From Streptomyces sp. SID12501 (GTDB taxonomy: Bacteria; Actinomycetota; Actinomycetes; Streptomycetales; Streptomycetaceae), in contig NZ_JAAGLU010000001.1 of assembly GCF_010550245.1 (NCBI RefSeq), positions 186,001 through 250,000 of the forward strand: DNA of 64,000 bases. The letters are read 5' to 3'. Positions 14,817-23,274 of this stretch are shown in pieces (the stretch's first letter is position 1; every line of letters starts with the position of its first letter). A model generated the notes under the pieces. It saw only the letters and a program-made list of their open reading frames with translations, was not told the origin of the DNA and searched no databases. The translations under genes were made by a program, and so were the position numbers.

Positions 14817-16517
14817 TCACCCTCGTTCGAACACCACCCGCCCGTCGAACACCGTGAGGTCCACCTCGACCTCGGTGATGTCGTGCGGGTCGATGTCCAG
14901 CAGCGGCCGGTCCAGCACACACAGGTCGGCGACCCTGCCCGGCTCGATGGTGCCCTTCCAGTCGTCGGCGAAGTCCTGCCAGGCCGGGGTGGCCGTGTAG
15001 GCACGCAGCGCCTCGGCCAGCGTCACGCACTGCTCGGGACCGCTGGGCCGGCCGCTGGCCTTCGACTCGCGCAGCAGCATCGCGGCCACACCCTGGCGCC
15101 AGTCCGGCGTGGTGATCGGCGCGTCGGAACTCGCGCACACCCGAACCCCGGCCTCGACCGCCGACCGCACCGGCCACTGGTACGCCGACCGCACGGGTCC
15201 CACGACCTCGTCCATCAGATCGGAGATGGTCCACTTGATGCCGGGGTTCATGTTGACCCCGTACCCGTGCGCCGCCAGTTTCGCCAGGCTGTCCGGGCCG
15301 ATGAAGTCGCCGTGGATGACGTAGTGCCGGGCGTCGGCGCGGGGCGAAGCGGTCTCGGCGTCGACGAACGCGTCGACCACGGTGTCGATCGCCCGGTCAC
15401 CCGTGACGTGCACCCCCAGCTGGAAACCGGCCTCGTGCGCGACCCGGATCATCTCGCGCAGTTCGTCCACCTGGAGCGCGGGCGTTGCCCCGTGCACACA
15501 CAGTGCGCCGTGGCCGCCCTCGGGATACGGGTCGTTCATCCAGGCCGTACGGTTCGGCGGCACCCCGTCGGCGAAGATCTTCACACCGATGGCGTTGAGG
15601 AGCCGGGGATCGGCCGACTCCGGCCGGCGCAGCTCGGCCAGCCCCTTGCGCACGTCGTCGGCGGAACCGCCCATCGGCGCGGGAAGCAGCAGCACGCTGA
15701 TCCGGGCGTCCAGCTCACCTTCCGCCGCCAGTTCGGCGTACGCCGTCCAGTTGTCGGTGCTCAGCCCGCCGAAGAAGGTCCCGGCACCGCCCGGCCCGAG
15801 ACCCGGCTCTGTGTAACTGGTGATCCCGCGCGAGTGCAGCTCACGGACCACTCCCTGGATGGCCCGGCGTCGCTCGGCGACGGTGGGGGAGGGGAGCCCG
15901 GCCTGCACGAGCCCCTGGGCGGCCTCGCGCAGGATGCCGGTGGGCTGTCCGTCCGGGCCCAGGTCGACGACGCCGCCGCCCGGCGCCGCACTGTCCGCGT
16001 CGATGCCGCACGCATGCAGCGCCGCACTGTTGAGCCACGCCATGTGCGAGGAGAAGTCGGTCAGACAGACCGGGTGGTCCGGCGCGACCGCGTCCAGGTC
16101 CTCGCGGTGCGGAAGCCGCCGCGGATCGGCGAGACACTCCGCCAGATACCCGGGGTCCCAGCCCAGCCCGACCACCCACTCACCGGCCGGTGCCTCCCGC
16201 ACCGCTCGATCGACGACTCCGACGATGTCGGCGATCGACCCGACCGTGGGATGGCCGACGTCGAGGGCGAAGGGCGGCTTCGTCATGCCGTATGCGGCCC
16301 CGTGCAGATGCGAGTCGTTGATGCCGGGCAGGACCGTACGGCCGTCCAGTTCGACGACGCGGGTGTCCGGTCCGGCGAGTGCGCGCACCTCGGCGTCGGT
16401 CCCGACGGCGACGATGTCCCGGCCGCACACGGCGATGCCTTCCGCCACGGTGAAGTCGCCGTCGACGGTGAGGACCTGACCGCCGGTCAGGATCAGGGTG
16501 GGAGCGGTGTCGCTCAC
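14817..16517 (-). CDS. Metal-dependent amidohydrolase (YtcJ/NfdA-like)
   Basis: This 566-residue amidohydrolase-superfamily protein has an N-terminal beta-sandwich, the metal pair in NDSHLHG, a possible bridging Lys in GVKIFADG, His in GVHVTGDRAID and YVIHGDF, and the terminal Asp in SSDAPI. The GTG at 16517 overlaps the stop of a tiny upstream ORF, and AGAGG lies about nine bases upstream. This subfamily includes N-substituted formamide deformylases that release amines. It is the last gene of the ABC importer operon, so it may free the amine from an imported amide; this is inference. Confidence 0.87.
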   Translation of the reverse strand: MSDTAPTLILTGGQVLTVDGDFTVAEGIAVCGRDIVAVGTDAEVRALAGPDTRVVELDGRTVLPGINDSHLHGAAYGMTKPPFALDVGHPTVGSIADIVGVVDRAVREAPAGEWVVGLGWDPGYLAECLADPRRLPHREDLDAVAPDHPVCLTDFSSHMAWLNSAALHACGIDADSAAPGGGVVDLGPDGQPTGILREAAQGLVQAGLPSPTVAERRRAIQGVVRELHSRGITSYTEPGLGPGGAGTFFGGLSTDNWTAYAELAAEGELDARISVLLLPAPMGGSADDVRKGLAELRRPESADPRLLNAIGVKIFADGVPPNRTAWMNDPYPEGGHGALCVHGATPALQVDELREMIRVAHEAGFQLGVHVTGDRAIDTVVDAFVDAETASPRADARHYVIHGDFIGPDSLAKLAAHGYGVNMNPGIKWTISDLMDEVVGPVRSAYQWPVRSAVEAGVRVCASSDAPITTPDWRQGVAAMLLRESKASGRPSGPEQCVTLAEALRAYTATPAWQDFADDWKGTIEPGRVADLCVLDRPLLDIDPHDITEVEVDLTVFDGRVVFERG

Positions 16518-16633
16518 GCGGAAACCTCTTTCACGCAGTTCACAGGGTTCACGGTGTTGGTGGCGTCAATGGTGTTGGCGGCCCTGGGCGTGTTGACCGC
16601 GTTCACACCCGAGAGACCGACGGAAGGGTTCAC
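16514..16633 (-). CDS. Possible 39-residue coupled small ORF
   Basis: This short frame starts with a GTG that overlaps the permease stop (GTGA) and ends in a TGA that overlaps the amidohydrolase start (GTGA). It would encode a Val/Asn-rich peptide with NAVN, NTVN and NPVN repeats, and no transmembrane segment or signal. No SD is seen, so translation would depend on coupling. It may be a real coupling peptide or just repeat-rich spacer DNA; there is no recognisable family. Confidence 0.35.
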   Translation of the reverse strand: MNPSVGLSGVNAVNTPRAANTIDATNTVNPVNCVKEVSA

Positions 16634-17619
16634 CGCGCCGAACCGGCCGACCGGGGCGCGAAGTGGGCGAGCGCGGCGCCCGCCACCAGCGCGGTCCCCT
16701 GTGCCATCTGCTGCCAGAAGGTGGGCACGTCGAGCAGTGTCAGCCCGTTCTGCAGGCTGCCGAGGAACAGCACGCCGAGCAGCACTCCCAGGACCGACCC
16801 GGAACCGCCGGTCAAGGCGACCCCGCCCAGCAGCACGGCGGTCAGCACCGTCAGCTCGAACCCTGCACCCGAGGTCCCGGCGACCGCGCTGTCCAGCACC
16901 GACGCCTTGATCGCCCCGGCGAGCGCGGCGGCCACCCCGGTGACGACGAAGAGCGTGAAGGGCGTACGCCGGATGCTGATTCCGGACAGATACGCGGCCT
17001 CCCGGTTGACACCGATCGCGAAGACATGCCGCCCGGCCGGTGTGAGTGCCAGGAACAGGGCCCCGGCGAACAGCACGACCGCGGCGATGACGACCGGCGC
17101 CGCGATCCCGGCGATCCGCGACCCGCCGAGCCAGGCGAACCCGGAGCCGAACCCGCTGAGCGGCAACGGGAAGAGCTGCTGCGCGAACCCTCGTACGGCG
17201 GTCAGCATGCCCAGCGTCACGATGAACGCCGACAGCCCGAAGTAGCAGCACAGCACCCCGTTCACCGCACCGACCGCGGCCCCGGCGGCCAGTCCGCCCA
17301 GCACGGCGACGACCGGCGACTGCCCCTGCCCGGCCAGCCACCCGGCGACCAGCCCGCCCAGGGCGAGCGTCGAACCGACGGACAGATCGAGATACCCGCT
17401 GATCACCAGCAGTGCGAGGGGCACGGCGACGATGGCGAGGGTGGCCGCGTCGGTGGCGATCCCACGCAGGTTGGCCGGGTCGAGGAAATTCCCTGTCGAC
17501 ACCTGGAACACCAGCACCATCACGGCCAGCACGAGGATCAGCGGATGCCGCCGCACGGTGCCGAGACCGCCCGCGGCGAGGGCGCGCGGGCGCACGAGGA
17601 CGGAGTCGGCGGTGGTCAT
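16630..17619 (-). CDS. ABC sugar-type permease (RbsC-like)
   Basis: This 329-residue membrane protein of the BPD_transp_2/RbsC family has about 8-10 hydrophobic helices. It shows the family stretches GYLDLSVGSTLALGG (about residue 76) and the C-terminal LGGVALTGGSGSVLG. The ATG at 17619 overlaps the stop of the ATPase gene (ATGA). It forms the membrane channel of the importer with the duplicated ATPase and the lipoprotein that follow upstream on the minus strand. Confidence 0.92.
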   Translation of the reverse strand: MTTADSVLVRPRALAAGGLGTVRRHPLILVLAVMVLVFQVSTGNFLDPANLRGIATDAATLAIVAVPLALLVISGYLDLSVGSTLALGGLVAGWLAGQGQSPVVAVLGGLAAGAAVGAVNGVLCCYFGLSAFIVTLGMLTAVRGFAQQLFPLPLSGFGSGFAWLGGSRIAGIAAPVVIAAVVLFAGALFLALTPAGRHVFAIGVNREAAYLSGISIRRTPFTLFVVTGVAAALAGAIKASVLDSAVAGTSGAGFELTVLTAVLLGGVALTGGSGSVLGVLLGVLFLGSLQNGLTLLDVPTFWQQMAQGTALVAGAALAHFAPRSAGSAR

Positions 17620-19295
17620 ACTGCTCCTTCGGCGGGGACGGACTGCTGGTGTGCGGGTGGGGCGTCCGAATTGTCGGAGGGGTAGGAGAGGCCGGAGGAG
17701 TCCGACGCGTCGGAGGCGTCGTGCACGGCCGACAGCAGGGCCTCCTCCGTGAGTCCGGCTCCGGACAACTCGCCGACGACCCGGCCCCCGGCGACGACGA
17801 GGCACCGGTCGGCGAGCGCGACGATCTCCTCCGGGTCACTGGAGGCGAACAGCACGGCCGTGCCCCGGTCGGCGGCGAGGGAGCGCACGACGCGGTAGAT
17901 CTCCTGCCGGGCACCCACGTCGACGCCCTGGGTCGGCTCGTCGAGGAGCAGTGCGCGGATGTCCCGGGTGTCGTTGATCCATCGGCCGAGGACCAGTTTC
18001 TGCTGGTTCCCGCCGGAGAACGAGGCAGCCGGCAGCCGGGGCCGTGCCGGACGCAGGCCCACCGCACCGGCCAGCGCCTCGAACACCCGCCGCTCGGCGC
18101 CGAGTGCCCGTACGCCGTACCGGGACAGCGGGCGCACCGCGGGAAGCAGCGCGTTGTCCCGGGCGCTCAGCGTGGGGAACAGTCCCTGTCTGCGCCGGTC
18201 CGCCGGGACGAGGGCGATCCCGGCGGCCAGCGCGTCGCCGGGGCGGGCGGCTGCGACGGTTCGGTCACCGACCCGCACGGTGCCGCCGGAAGCGCGGCGC
18301 CTGCCGTACAGGGTCTCCAGGATGCGCGTACGACCGGAACCGATGAGCCCGTACAGCCCGACCCGTTCACCGCTGCCCACGGTGAGGGTGACGGGCCCGA
18401 AGCCGGGGCCCCGCAGGCCCTCCAGAACCAGGCCACCGGAGGAGGAGCCCACACCCCGCGCCGATGGACCGGCGGGGGAGGCCGTGGCGCGGGGTGTGGT
18501 GTCGGTGTCGGAACCGTGATCGGGACCGGGGGCCACGGCTTCGGCCGGCCGGCCCTCGGGGGGCGTGTCGGCCGGTCGTCCGGCGATGGCGGCGACCAGG
18601 TCCCGCCGGCGCTGACCCGTGCCCACCGCGTGATGGGCGACCCGGCCGTCCCGCAGGACGGTGACCGCGTCCGCGAGGCGTTCGACCTCCGCCAGCAGGT
18701 GGGTGACGTAGACGATGGCCAGTCCCTGGGTGCGCAGGTCCTCGACCCGCTCGGCCAGGGCGTCGCTCTCGGCGGTGGACAGGGCGGCGGTCGGCTCGTC
18801 GAGGACCAGGACCGAGGCGCTGCGGCTGAGCGCCTTGGCGATCTCCACCAACTGGCGCTGCCCCATGGGGAGTTCGCCGACCCGGTCGCGTGGTGAGCAG
18901 GTCGCCGCCACGCGTTCCAGGAGTCCGGTGGCGACCTGTTCCTGGGCGCGTCGGTCGATCCGGCCGTACCGCGTCCATTCCTGGCCGAGGAAGATGTTCT
19001 CGGAGACGGTGAGTGCGTCGACCACACTCAGTGTCTGGAAGATGATCGCCACACCCGCCGCGATCGACTCGCGCGGGCTCAGCCGCTCGTACGCCCGCCC
19101 GCCGACCTCGATCGTGCCCGCGTCCGGCGGGTAGGCCCCACCCAGGCACTTGATGAGCGTGGACTTGCCGGCGCCGTTGTGCCCGAGGAGGGCGTGGACC
19201 TGTCCCATCGGCACGGTCAGGTCCACGCCGTCCAGGGCCCGGACCCCGCCGAAGGACTTGGTCAGTCCGCGGATCCGGAGACTCACCTCCGTCAT
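17616..19295 (-). CDS. ABC importer ATPase, duplicated (RbsA-like)
   Basis: This 559-residue protein has two fused nucleotide-binding domains. The first has Walker A GHNGAGKST, the LPMGQRQL signature and VLDEPTAAL. The second has the degenerate Walker A GLIGSGRT, typical of RbsA/MglA, plus FSGGNQQK and LLLDEPTQG. A Pro/Thr/Ser-rich linker of about 50 residues at about 240-285 is longer than usual, and the C-terminal tail is a Ser/Asp-rich low-complexity stretch. The ATG has AGGGG seven bases upstream. It energises uptake with the adjoining permease. Confidence 0.92.
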   Translation of the reverse strand: MTEVSLRIRGLTKSFGGVRALDGVDLTVPMGQVHALLGHNGAGKSTLIKCLGGAYPPDAGTIEVGGRAYERLSPRESIAAGVAIIFQTLSVVDALTVSENIFLGQEWTRYGRIDRRAQEQVATGLLERVAATCSPRDRVGELPMGQRQLVEIAKALSRSASVLVLDEPTAALSTAESDALAERVEDLRTQGLAIVYVTHLLAEVERLADAVTVLRDGRVAHHAVGTGQRRRDLVAAIAGRPADTPPEGRPAEAVAPGPDHGSDTDTTPRATASPAGPSARGVGSSSGGLVLEGLRGPGFGPVTLTVGSGERVGLYGLIGSGRTRILETLYGRRRASGGTVRVGDRTVAAARPGDALAAGIALVPADRRRQGLFPTLSARDNALLPAVRPLSRYGVRALGAERRVFEALAGAVGLRPARPRLPAASFSGGNQQKLVLGRWINDTRDIRALLLDEPTQGVDVGARQEIYRVVRSLAADRGTAVLFASSDPEEIVALADRCLVVAGGRVVGELSGAGLTEEALLSAVHDASDASDSSGLSYPSDNSDAPPAHQQSVPAEGAV

Positions 19296-19304
19296 GACGG
19301 TCCC

Positions 19305-20336
19305 CTAGCCGTTCTGGGCGAGCAGCGCGTCGATCTTCGCCGTGTCCCGGGGGCCGACGAGCGTTATCGGCACCTCCACGCCGGGGTCGGCCTTGCCCGC
19401 GGCGACGGCGAGCGGCACGTCCACGATGGCGTTCGCGATGTCCTGCGGGGCGAGTGCGGCCGAGGCGCGGTAGAACGTGCCCGCCTTGATCGCGAGGAGC
19501 GAGGGCGCCGCGCCGTCCTGCCCGCCGACGAACGTCTTCGCGTCGTCCTTCGCCCGTCCCGTCTGTTCCAGGGCTTTGTAGCCGCCGTACGCCGACGCGT
19601 CCGTGACCCCGAGCACCAGGTTGAGGTCGGGATGCTTGGCCAGGATGGCCTTGGTCCTCGTCAGACCCGTGTCCGGGTCGATGGCCTGCTCCTGGGCGAC
19701 CACGTCGACGCCCGGCGCCAGTTTGGTGAAGGCGTCGACCATGCCCTTGGTGCGCTCGCGGCCCAGTTCGATCGTGCTGTCGGTGAGGAAGGCGATCTTG
19801 CCCTTGCCGCCCAGGTTCTCCAGCGCCCACTTGGCCGCCGCCTCGCCGAGCAGGGCGCCGCCCTCCCGGAAGCTGAACCGGATGTCGGCGCTCTGGTTCT
19901 CGAGCGTGCCGCCGTACGTCACCCAGATCAGTCCGGCGTCCAGTGCGGCCTTGGCGATCGTTTCGGTGGCCTCGAAGACCATGGGGAACGACACGATCGC
20001 GGGTGTCTTGCGGGCGACCCAGGTGTTGAGGTTGGTCGCCTGGGTGTCGGGGCTGCTGCCGTCGCTGGTCGTCAGCAGGGAGACCCCGTGCTTCTTCGCG
20101 GCGGCCGTGGAGAGCTTCACCAGCGTCGCGTAGAGCGGGAGTTGGGTGAACGGATAGTCCAGGCCGATCTTTGCCAGGGGCTCGGCGGACCCCTTGGCGG
20201 CGGCATTCTGCCCCGACGCCGCCGCGCTGCTGCCGGGTGCCGAACAGCCCGCGGCGGCGAGGGAGAGGGCCGCGCCGGACCAGGCGAGGAACTGTCTGCG
20301 CGAGGCCGCGGAGTCGGCGAACGGGGATGTGATCAT
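19305..20336 (-). CDS. ABC substrate-binding lipoprotein (periplasmic-binding type 1)
   Basis: This 343-residue secreted protein has a twin-arginine signal (SRRQFLAWSG at 12-21) running into the lipobox AAGC with acylated Cys31, so it is exported by Tat and anchored by lipid. The body has the two-lobed ribose/galactose-type fold (GGKGKIAFLTD, LVLGVTDASAYGGYKAL). GGGAG lies upstream of the ATG. It heads the importer operon, divergent from the GAF-LuxR regulator. The ligand need not be a sugar, because the operon ends in an amidohydrolase. Confidence 0.9.
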   Translation of the reverse strand: MITSPFADSAASRRQFLAWSGAALSLAAAGCSAPGSSAAASGQNAAAKGSAEPLAKIGLDYPFTQLPLYATLVKLSTAAAKKHGVSLLTTSDGSSPDTQATNLNTWVARKTPAIVSFPMVFEATETIAKAALDAGLIWVTYGGTLENQSADIRFSFREGGALLGEAAAKWALENLGGKGKIAFLTDSTIELGRERTKGMVDAFTKLAPGVDVVAQEQAIDPDTGLTRTKAILAKHPDLNLVLGVTDASAYGGYKALEQTGRAKDDAKTFVGGQDGAAPSLLAIKAGTFYRASAALAPQDIANAIVDVPLAVAAGKADPGVEVPITLVGPRDTAKIDALLAQNG

Positions 20337-20657
20337 GGCGGTGCTCTCCCAGGGAAGGTGCCCGTCGGGGGCGGGCTGCGAGGGGTGCGGCAAGGGGCTG
20401 GTGACGCTTCCGGTCACGAGGACCGGCCGTGCCGACCAGAAAAGACCCCCGCGCCCCGCAGCACCATCCGTACAAATACCGACCCCGTCCCGCCCCCGTC
20501 CCGACCCCGCGCCCTCCGTGATCCACCCCGGCGGTCCGGTCGGGACCGATCCGGTCACGTCGCGGCGAACGTCTTGCCCGGCGCGGGGTGCGGCCCTACG
20601 TTAGGGGCCAAACGACTTCGCTGCTGGATGACACCCGGGCAGCTCCCGGAGGCGCGC
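20337..20657. promoter_or_regulatory. Divergent promoter region, ABC importer versus GAF-LuxR gene
   Basis: This 321-base region without a gene contains a 6-bp-arm inverted repeat CGGTCC/GGACCG at 20532-20548. It also contains a possible rightward promoter TTGCCC (20574-20579), 17 bases, TACGTT (20597-20602). The shared palindrome copy 4 overlaps that -10. Confidence 0.5.
20600..20613. promoter_or_regulatory. Shared operator, copy 4
   Basis: GTTAGGGGCCAAAC differs from copy 1 at two bases, and the right flank (GACT) resembles copies 2 and 3. It lies 45 bases upstream of the regulator start and overlaps its probable -10. Confidence 0.65.
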
Positions 20658-21692
20658 ATGCTCAGCCACCACCAGATCGCGGCGGCCACCCGCATCGGCA
20701 TGCTCACGCGCGAGCGCGACACCGTGTCGGCGTGCTCCCAGGCCCTGGAGGAACTCGGCCGGGCGCTGCCCCTCGACCTGGCGACCCTGCTGTCGATCGA
20801 CCCGCTGACCGGCGAGCACGTCCAGGTCGCCGGCATCGGCTACACCGCCGAGAACTCGCAGGCGATGGCCGCCGAGTTCGTCGACACCCCCTGGTACCGC
20901 AACGTCGTCCGCCAGGACATGCCGCCCTCCATCTCCGAGGACGCCGACGACCCCGGCCAGCGCTTCCGGCACGGCTGGTTCTACGCCGAGCGGGTCCGCC
21001 CGGCCGGTCTGCGCGACGCCATGACCGGAGCGCTCCGGCACGACGGACGACTTGTCGGCCTGATCAACCTCTCGACCCGCGACGCGGACGCCTACGACAC
21101 CGAGGCCCGTCACCTTCTCGCCTCCGTCATCCCCGCGCTCGGAGCGCTCGTCGACCCGACGGCACACACCGGCGACCTGCACGGACTGCCGGCCGAGGGC
21201 GCGGCGAGCCTCGTCTCCGAGGGCGGCAGCGTCGATCTGCCGGGGCGGGAGCGCGCCCGGGTGGCGGCGGACGAGGAGTTCCGTCCCCTGCTGCGTGCCT
21301 TCGCCGGGACGGGCGGCCGACGGCTGCGGCTGCTGTGGCCGCTCGACGGAACCTGGTACCGCGTCTCCCTGCACCGGCACATCACGGCCCCGGGTATGGC
21401 CGGCCCGGCGGAGGCGGTACTGGTCCACGAGACACCGACCGAACTGCCGTACGGGCTCAGCCCGCGCGAACTGGAAGTGCTCACGCGGGCCGCCACCGGA
21501 CAGACCAACCAGGCCATCGCACAGGCGCTGTTCCTGTCCCCGCGGACCGTCCACAGCCACATCGAACATCTGCTGCGCAAGACCGGCGCCGCCTCCCGCG
21601 CCGAGGCCACCGCCCTCGCGGTCCGCGACGGCCTGCTGCGCCCGGCGCCTGACCACCTCGACCACTTCGTCGAGCGGGCCGGCCTGAGCTGA
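20658..21692 (+). CDS. GAF-domain LuxR-type transcriptional regulator
   Basis: This 344-residue protein has an N-terminal GAF-like sensor region (about 15-170), a variable middle, and a C-terminal LuxR HTH (LSPRELEVLTRAATG, then SPRTVHSHIEHLLRKTG at about 280-310). CGGAGG lies five bases upstream of the ATG. It is divergent from the ABC importer, and its own promoter carries the shared palindrome. It is therefore a good candidate for the regulator of the whole catabolic block, sensing a small aromatic or amine ligand through GAF. The TetR protein at 10092 is the alternative. Confidence 0.9.
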   Translation: MLSHHQIAAATRIGMLTRERDTVSACSQALEELGRALPLDLATLLSIDPLTGEHVQVAGIGYTAENSQAMAAEFVDTPWYRNVVRQDMPPSISEDADDPGQRFRHGWFYAERVRPAGLRDAMTGALRHDGRLVGLINLSTRDADAYDTEARHLLASVIPALGALVDPTAHTGDLHGLPAEGAASLVSEGGSVDLPGRERARVAADEEFRPLLRAFAGTGGRRLRLLWPLDGTWYRVSLHRHITAPGMAGPAEAVLVHETPTELPYGLSPRELEVLTRAATGQTNQAIAQALFLSPRTVHSHIEHLLRKTGAASRAEATALAVRDGLLRPAPDHLDHFVERAGLS

Positions 21693-21849
21693 GGCGGTGC
21701 CGGACGCCGGACTTCCCGCAACCTCTGCCCGCCGCACTGAACCCGGTGGCATCTGAACGCGTATCACTTCACGGAGCCAACGGCCTTGCCGTACGCGGCT
21801 CGTACGAAGTCGTACGCAGGAGAACGCTGGGAATGTGAAGGGGAGCAGA

Positions 21850-22533
21850 GTGTCGACACCGCCCGCACCAGGCCGGCCGGAAGGCCGCCGACCCCTGGAG
21901 CCGACGCGCGTGGTGCGTCGTCGCCGCACCGAGTCACTGGCGCAGCTCATGCGGGAGCACGCGGAGGCGATGTCCGGGATCCCGGAGGGCTACGAGTCCG
22001 TGCCCCTGCCCCGGCCCGCGCCCCGCCCGGCTCCCGGCGCCGAGGACACGACGCAGGAGTTGCCCCCCGTGTCCCGCCGCCGACGTGTCAATCGCGCGGA
22101 ACGCACCGACAGGGGCTTCGGGTTCGGCCCGAACCTGCGCCGGGCCGCTGTCGTGGTCGCCGTCGGCGCGGCGGCCCTGGTCGGCTTCGGGTCGGCCCTG
22201 CTGCTCCCGGGCAGCGCCGAGGGCGACGAGGTCCGGCCTGCGCCCTCGGTCACCCCGGCCACCACTCCCGCCCCGTCGGCGCCCGTCGCGGCAGACCCGG
22301 ACGGCCCGGGGACCCTGCGTGAGGGGGCCAGCGGCCCCGAGGTGACGGACCTGCAGGAACGTCTGCTGCGCATCCCGGACGTCTACACCCACGGCGCCAC
22401 GAGCGGCAGTTACGACACCGCCCTCACCGAGGCCGTGGCCCGCTTCCAGCTCTGGTACGGCATCCGTGGCGACGAGTCGGGCGTCTACGGTGACGACACG
22501 CGCAAGGACCTGGAGTCCCGTACGGCGTCCTGA
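21850..22533 (+). CDS. Membrane protein with C-terminal peptidoglycan-binding domain
   Basis: This 227-residue protein has a basic, Pro-rich cytoplasmic N-terminus of about 95 residues and one transmembrane helix (RAAVVVAVGAAALVGFGSALL, about 99-119). A Pro/Thr/Ala linker leads to a PG_binding_1-like domain (EGASGPEVTDLQERLLRI, then a GSYDTALTEAVARFQ stretch). The GTG at 21850 has AAGGGGAG four to five bases upstream. Topology predicts an external cell-wall-binding domain. The region just upstream has three CGTAC motifs within 30 bases. Function is otherwise unknown. Confidence 0.8.
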   Translation: MSTPPAPGRPEGRRPLEPTRVVRRRRTESLAQLMREHAEAMSGIPEGYESVPLPRPAPRPAPGAEDTTQELPPVSRRRRVNRAERTDRGFGFGPNLRRAAVVVAVGAAALVGFGSALLLPGSAEGDEVRPAPSVTPATTPAPSAPVAADPDGPGTLREGASGPEVTDLQERLLRIPDVYTHGATSGSYDTALTEAVARFQLWYGIRGDESGVYGDDTRKDLESRTAS

Positions 22534-22578
22534 ACGCCCTGGTGACGGACGGCCGGCCAGGTACGCAGGCGGGCGGGC

Positions 22579-22962
22579 TCAGCGGGCGGCGTGGGCGTCG
22601 ACCAGGGCCTGGGTGACCGCGCGGATGCTGCGGGCGATGTGCTGGATCTGGAGCACCTCGGCGGCGTACATCTTGATCGTGTGCTCGATGACCGACTCGC
22701 TCAGGCCGAGGCCGGGCAGGTCGGCGCGGGCCGTCTGGAGGGCGGTGCGGGCTACGCGGATCTCGTGCTGGACCTGGATGTGCGCGTGGCGGGCCAGCAG
22801 GACGGGGTGGCGGATCAGCGTGGGGTAGCCCGCGTAGCGCGTCGGCACGAGCTCGCGCAGCCACTTGACCGCCGAGCGCTCCCAGTCGTAGCTGCCGGGG
22901 ATCTTGACCTGACAGGGCCAGTCCGGGCTGATCCGTGTGGTCATCGTGGACGTCATGGGCAT
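22579..22962 (-). CDS. Conserved hypothetical protein
   Basis: This 127-residue protein is rich in helix, His and Arg, without signal peptide or membrane segment. I recognise no domain; the look is that of a small actinobacterial conserved protein (core WERSAVKWLRELVPTRY). CGGAAG lies nine bases upstream of the ATG at 22962. It is convergent with the peptidoglycan-binding gene and downstream of an AT-rich promoter-like stretch. Confidence 0.65.
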   Translation of the reverse strand: MPMTSTMTTRISPDWPCQVKIPGSYDWERSAVKWLRELVPTRYAGYPTLIRHPVLLARHAHIQVQHEIRVARTALQTARADLPGLGLSESVIEHTIKMYAAEVLQIQHIARSIRAVTQALVDAHAAR

Positions 22963-23274
22963 GGTTCATCGCTTCCGGGAGTGCGGCGTCGACAGGGTGG
23001 TGCGACGGGATTCAGCGGCCCCGGCCCAGGGGATGGCCGGGGCCGCAACGGGCATTCGCGCAGGCGACACCCGTCCGGACACCCGCGGCGCCGACGCGGG
23101 TAGGAGACGGCGGCAGCGGGTGCGCAGGCGCGGATCGTGTTCCGGAGTCCCACCGGGACGCGATCCGTGAGCAGTATTTATATATACCGTCCGCTTTGCA
23201 AGAAGTATGAAAAAATTCATGCACAAAACGGGATGAACACCCATACGACCCGTACGAGGGCACAGGCTGCCGAT
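22963..23274. promoter_or_regulatory. AT-rich promoter-like gap
   Basis: This 312-base region has no gene. The segment 23173-23225 is strikingly AT-rich for this chromosome. On the minus strand it reads TTGCAA, 17 bases, AATACT, a possible promoter for the 127-residue hypothetical. An inverted repeat ATGAA-AAAA-TTCAT lies at 23207-23220 and might bind the adjacent RpiR regulator. Confidence 0.45.
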
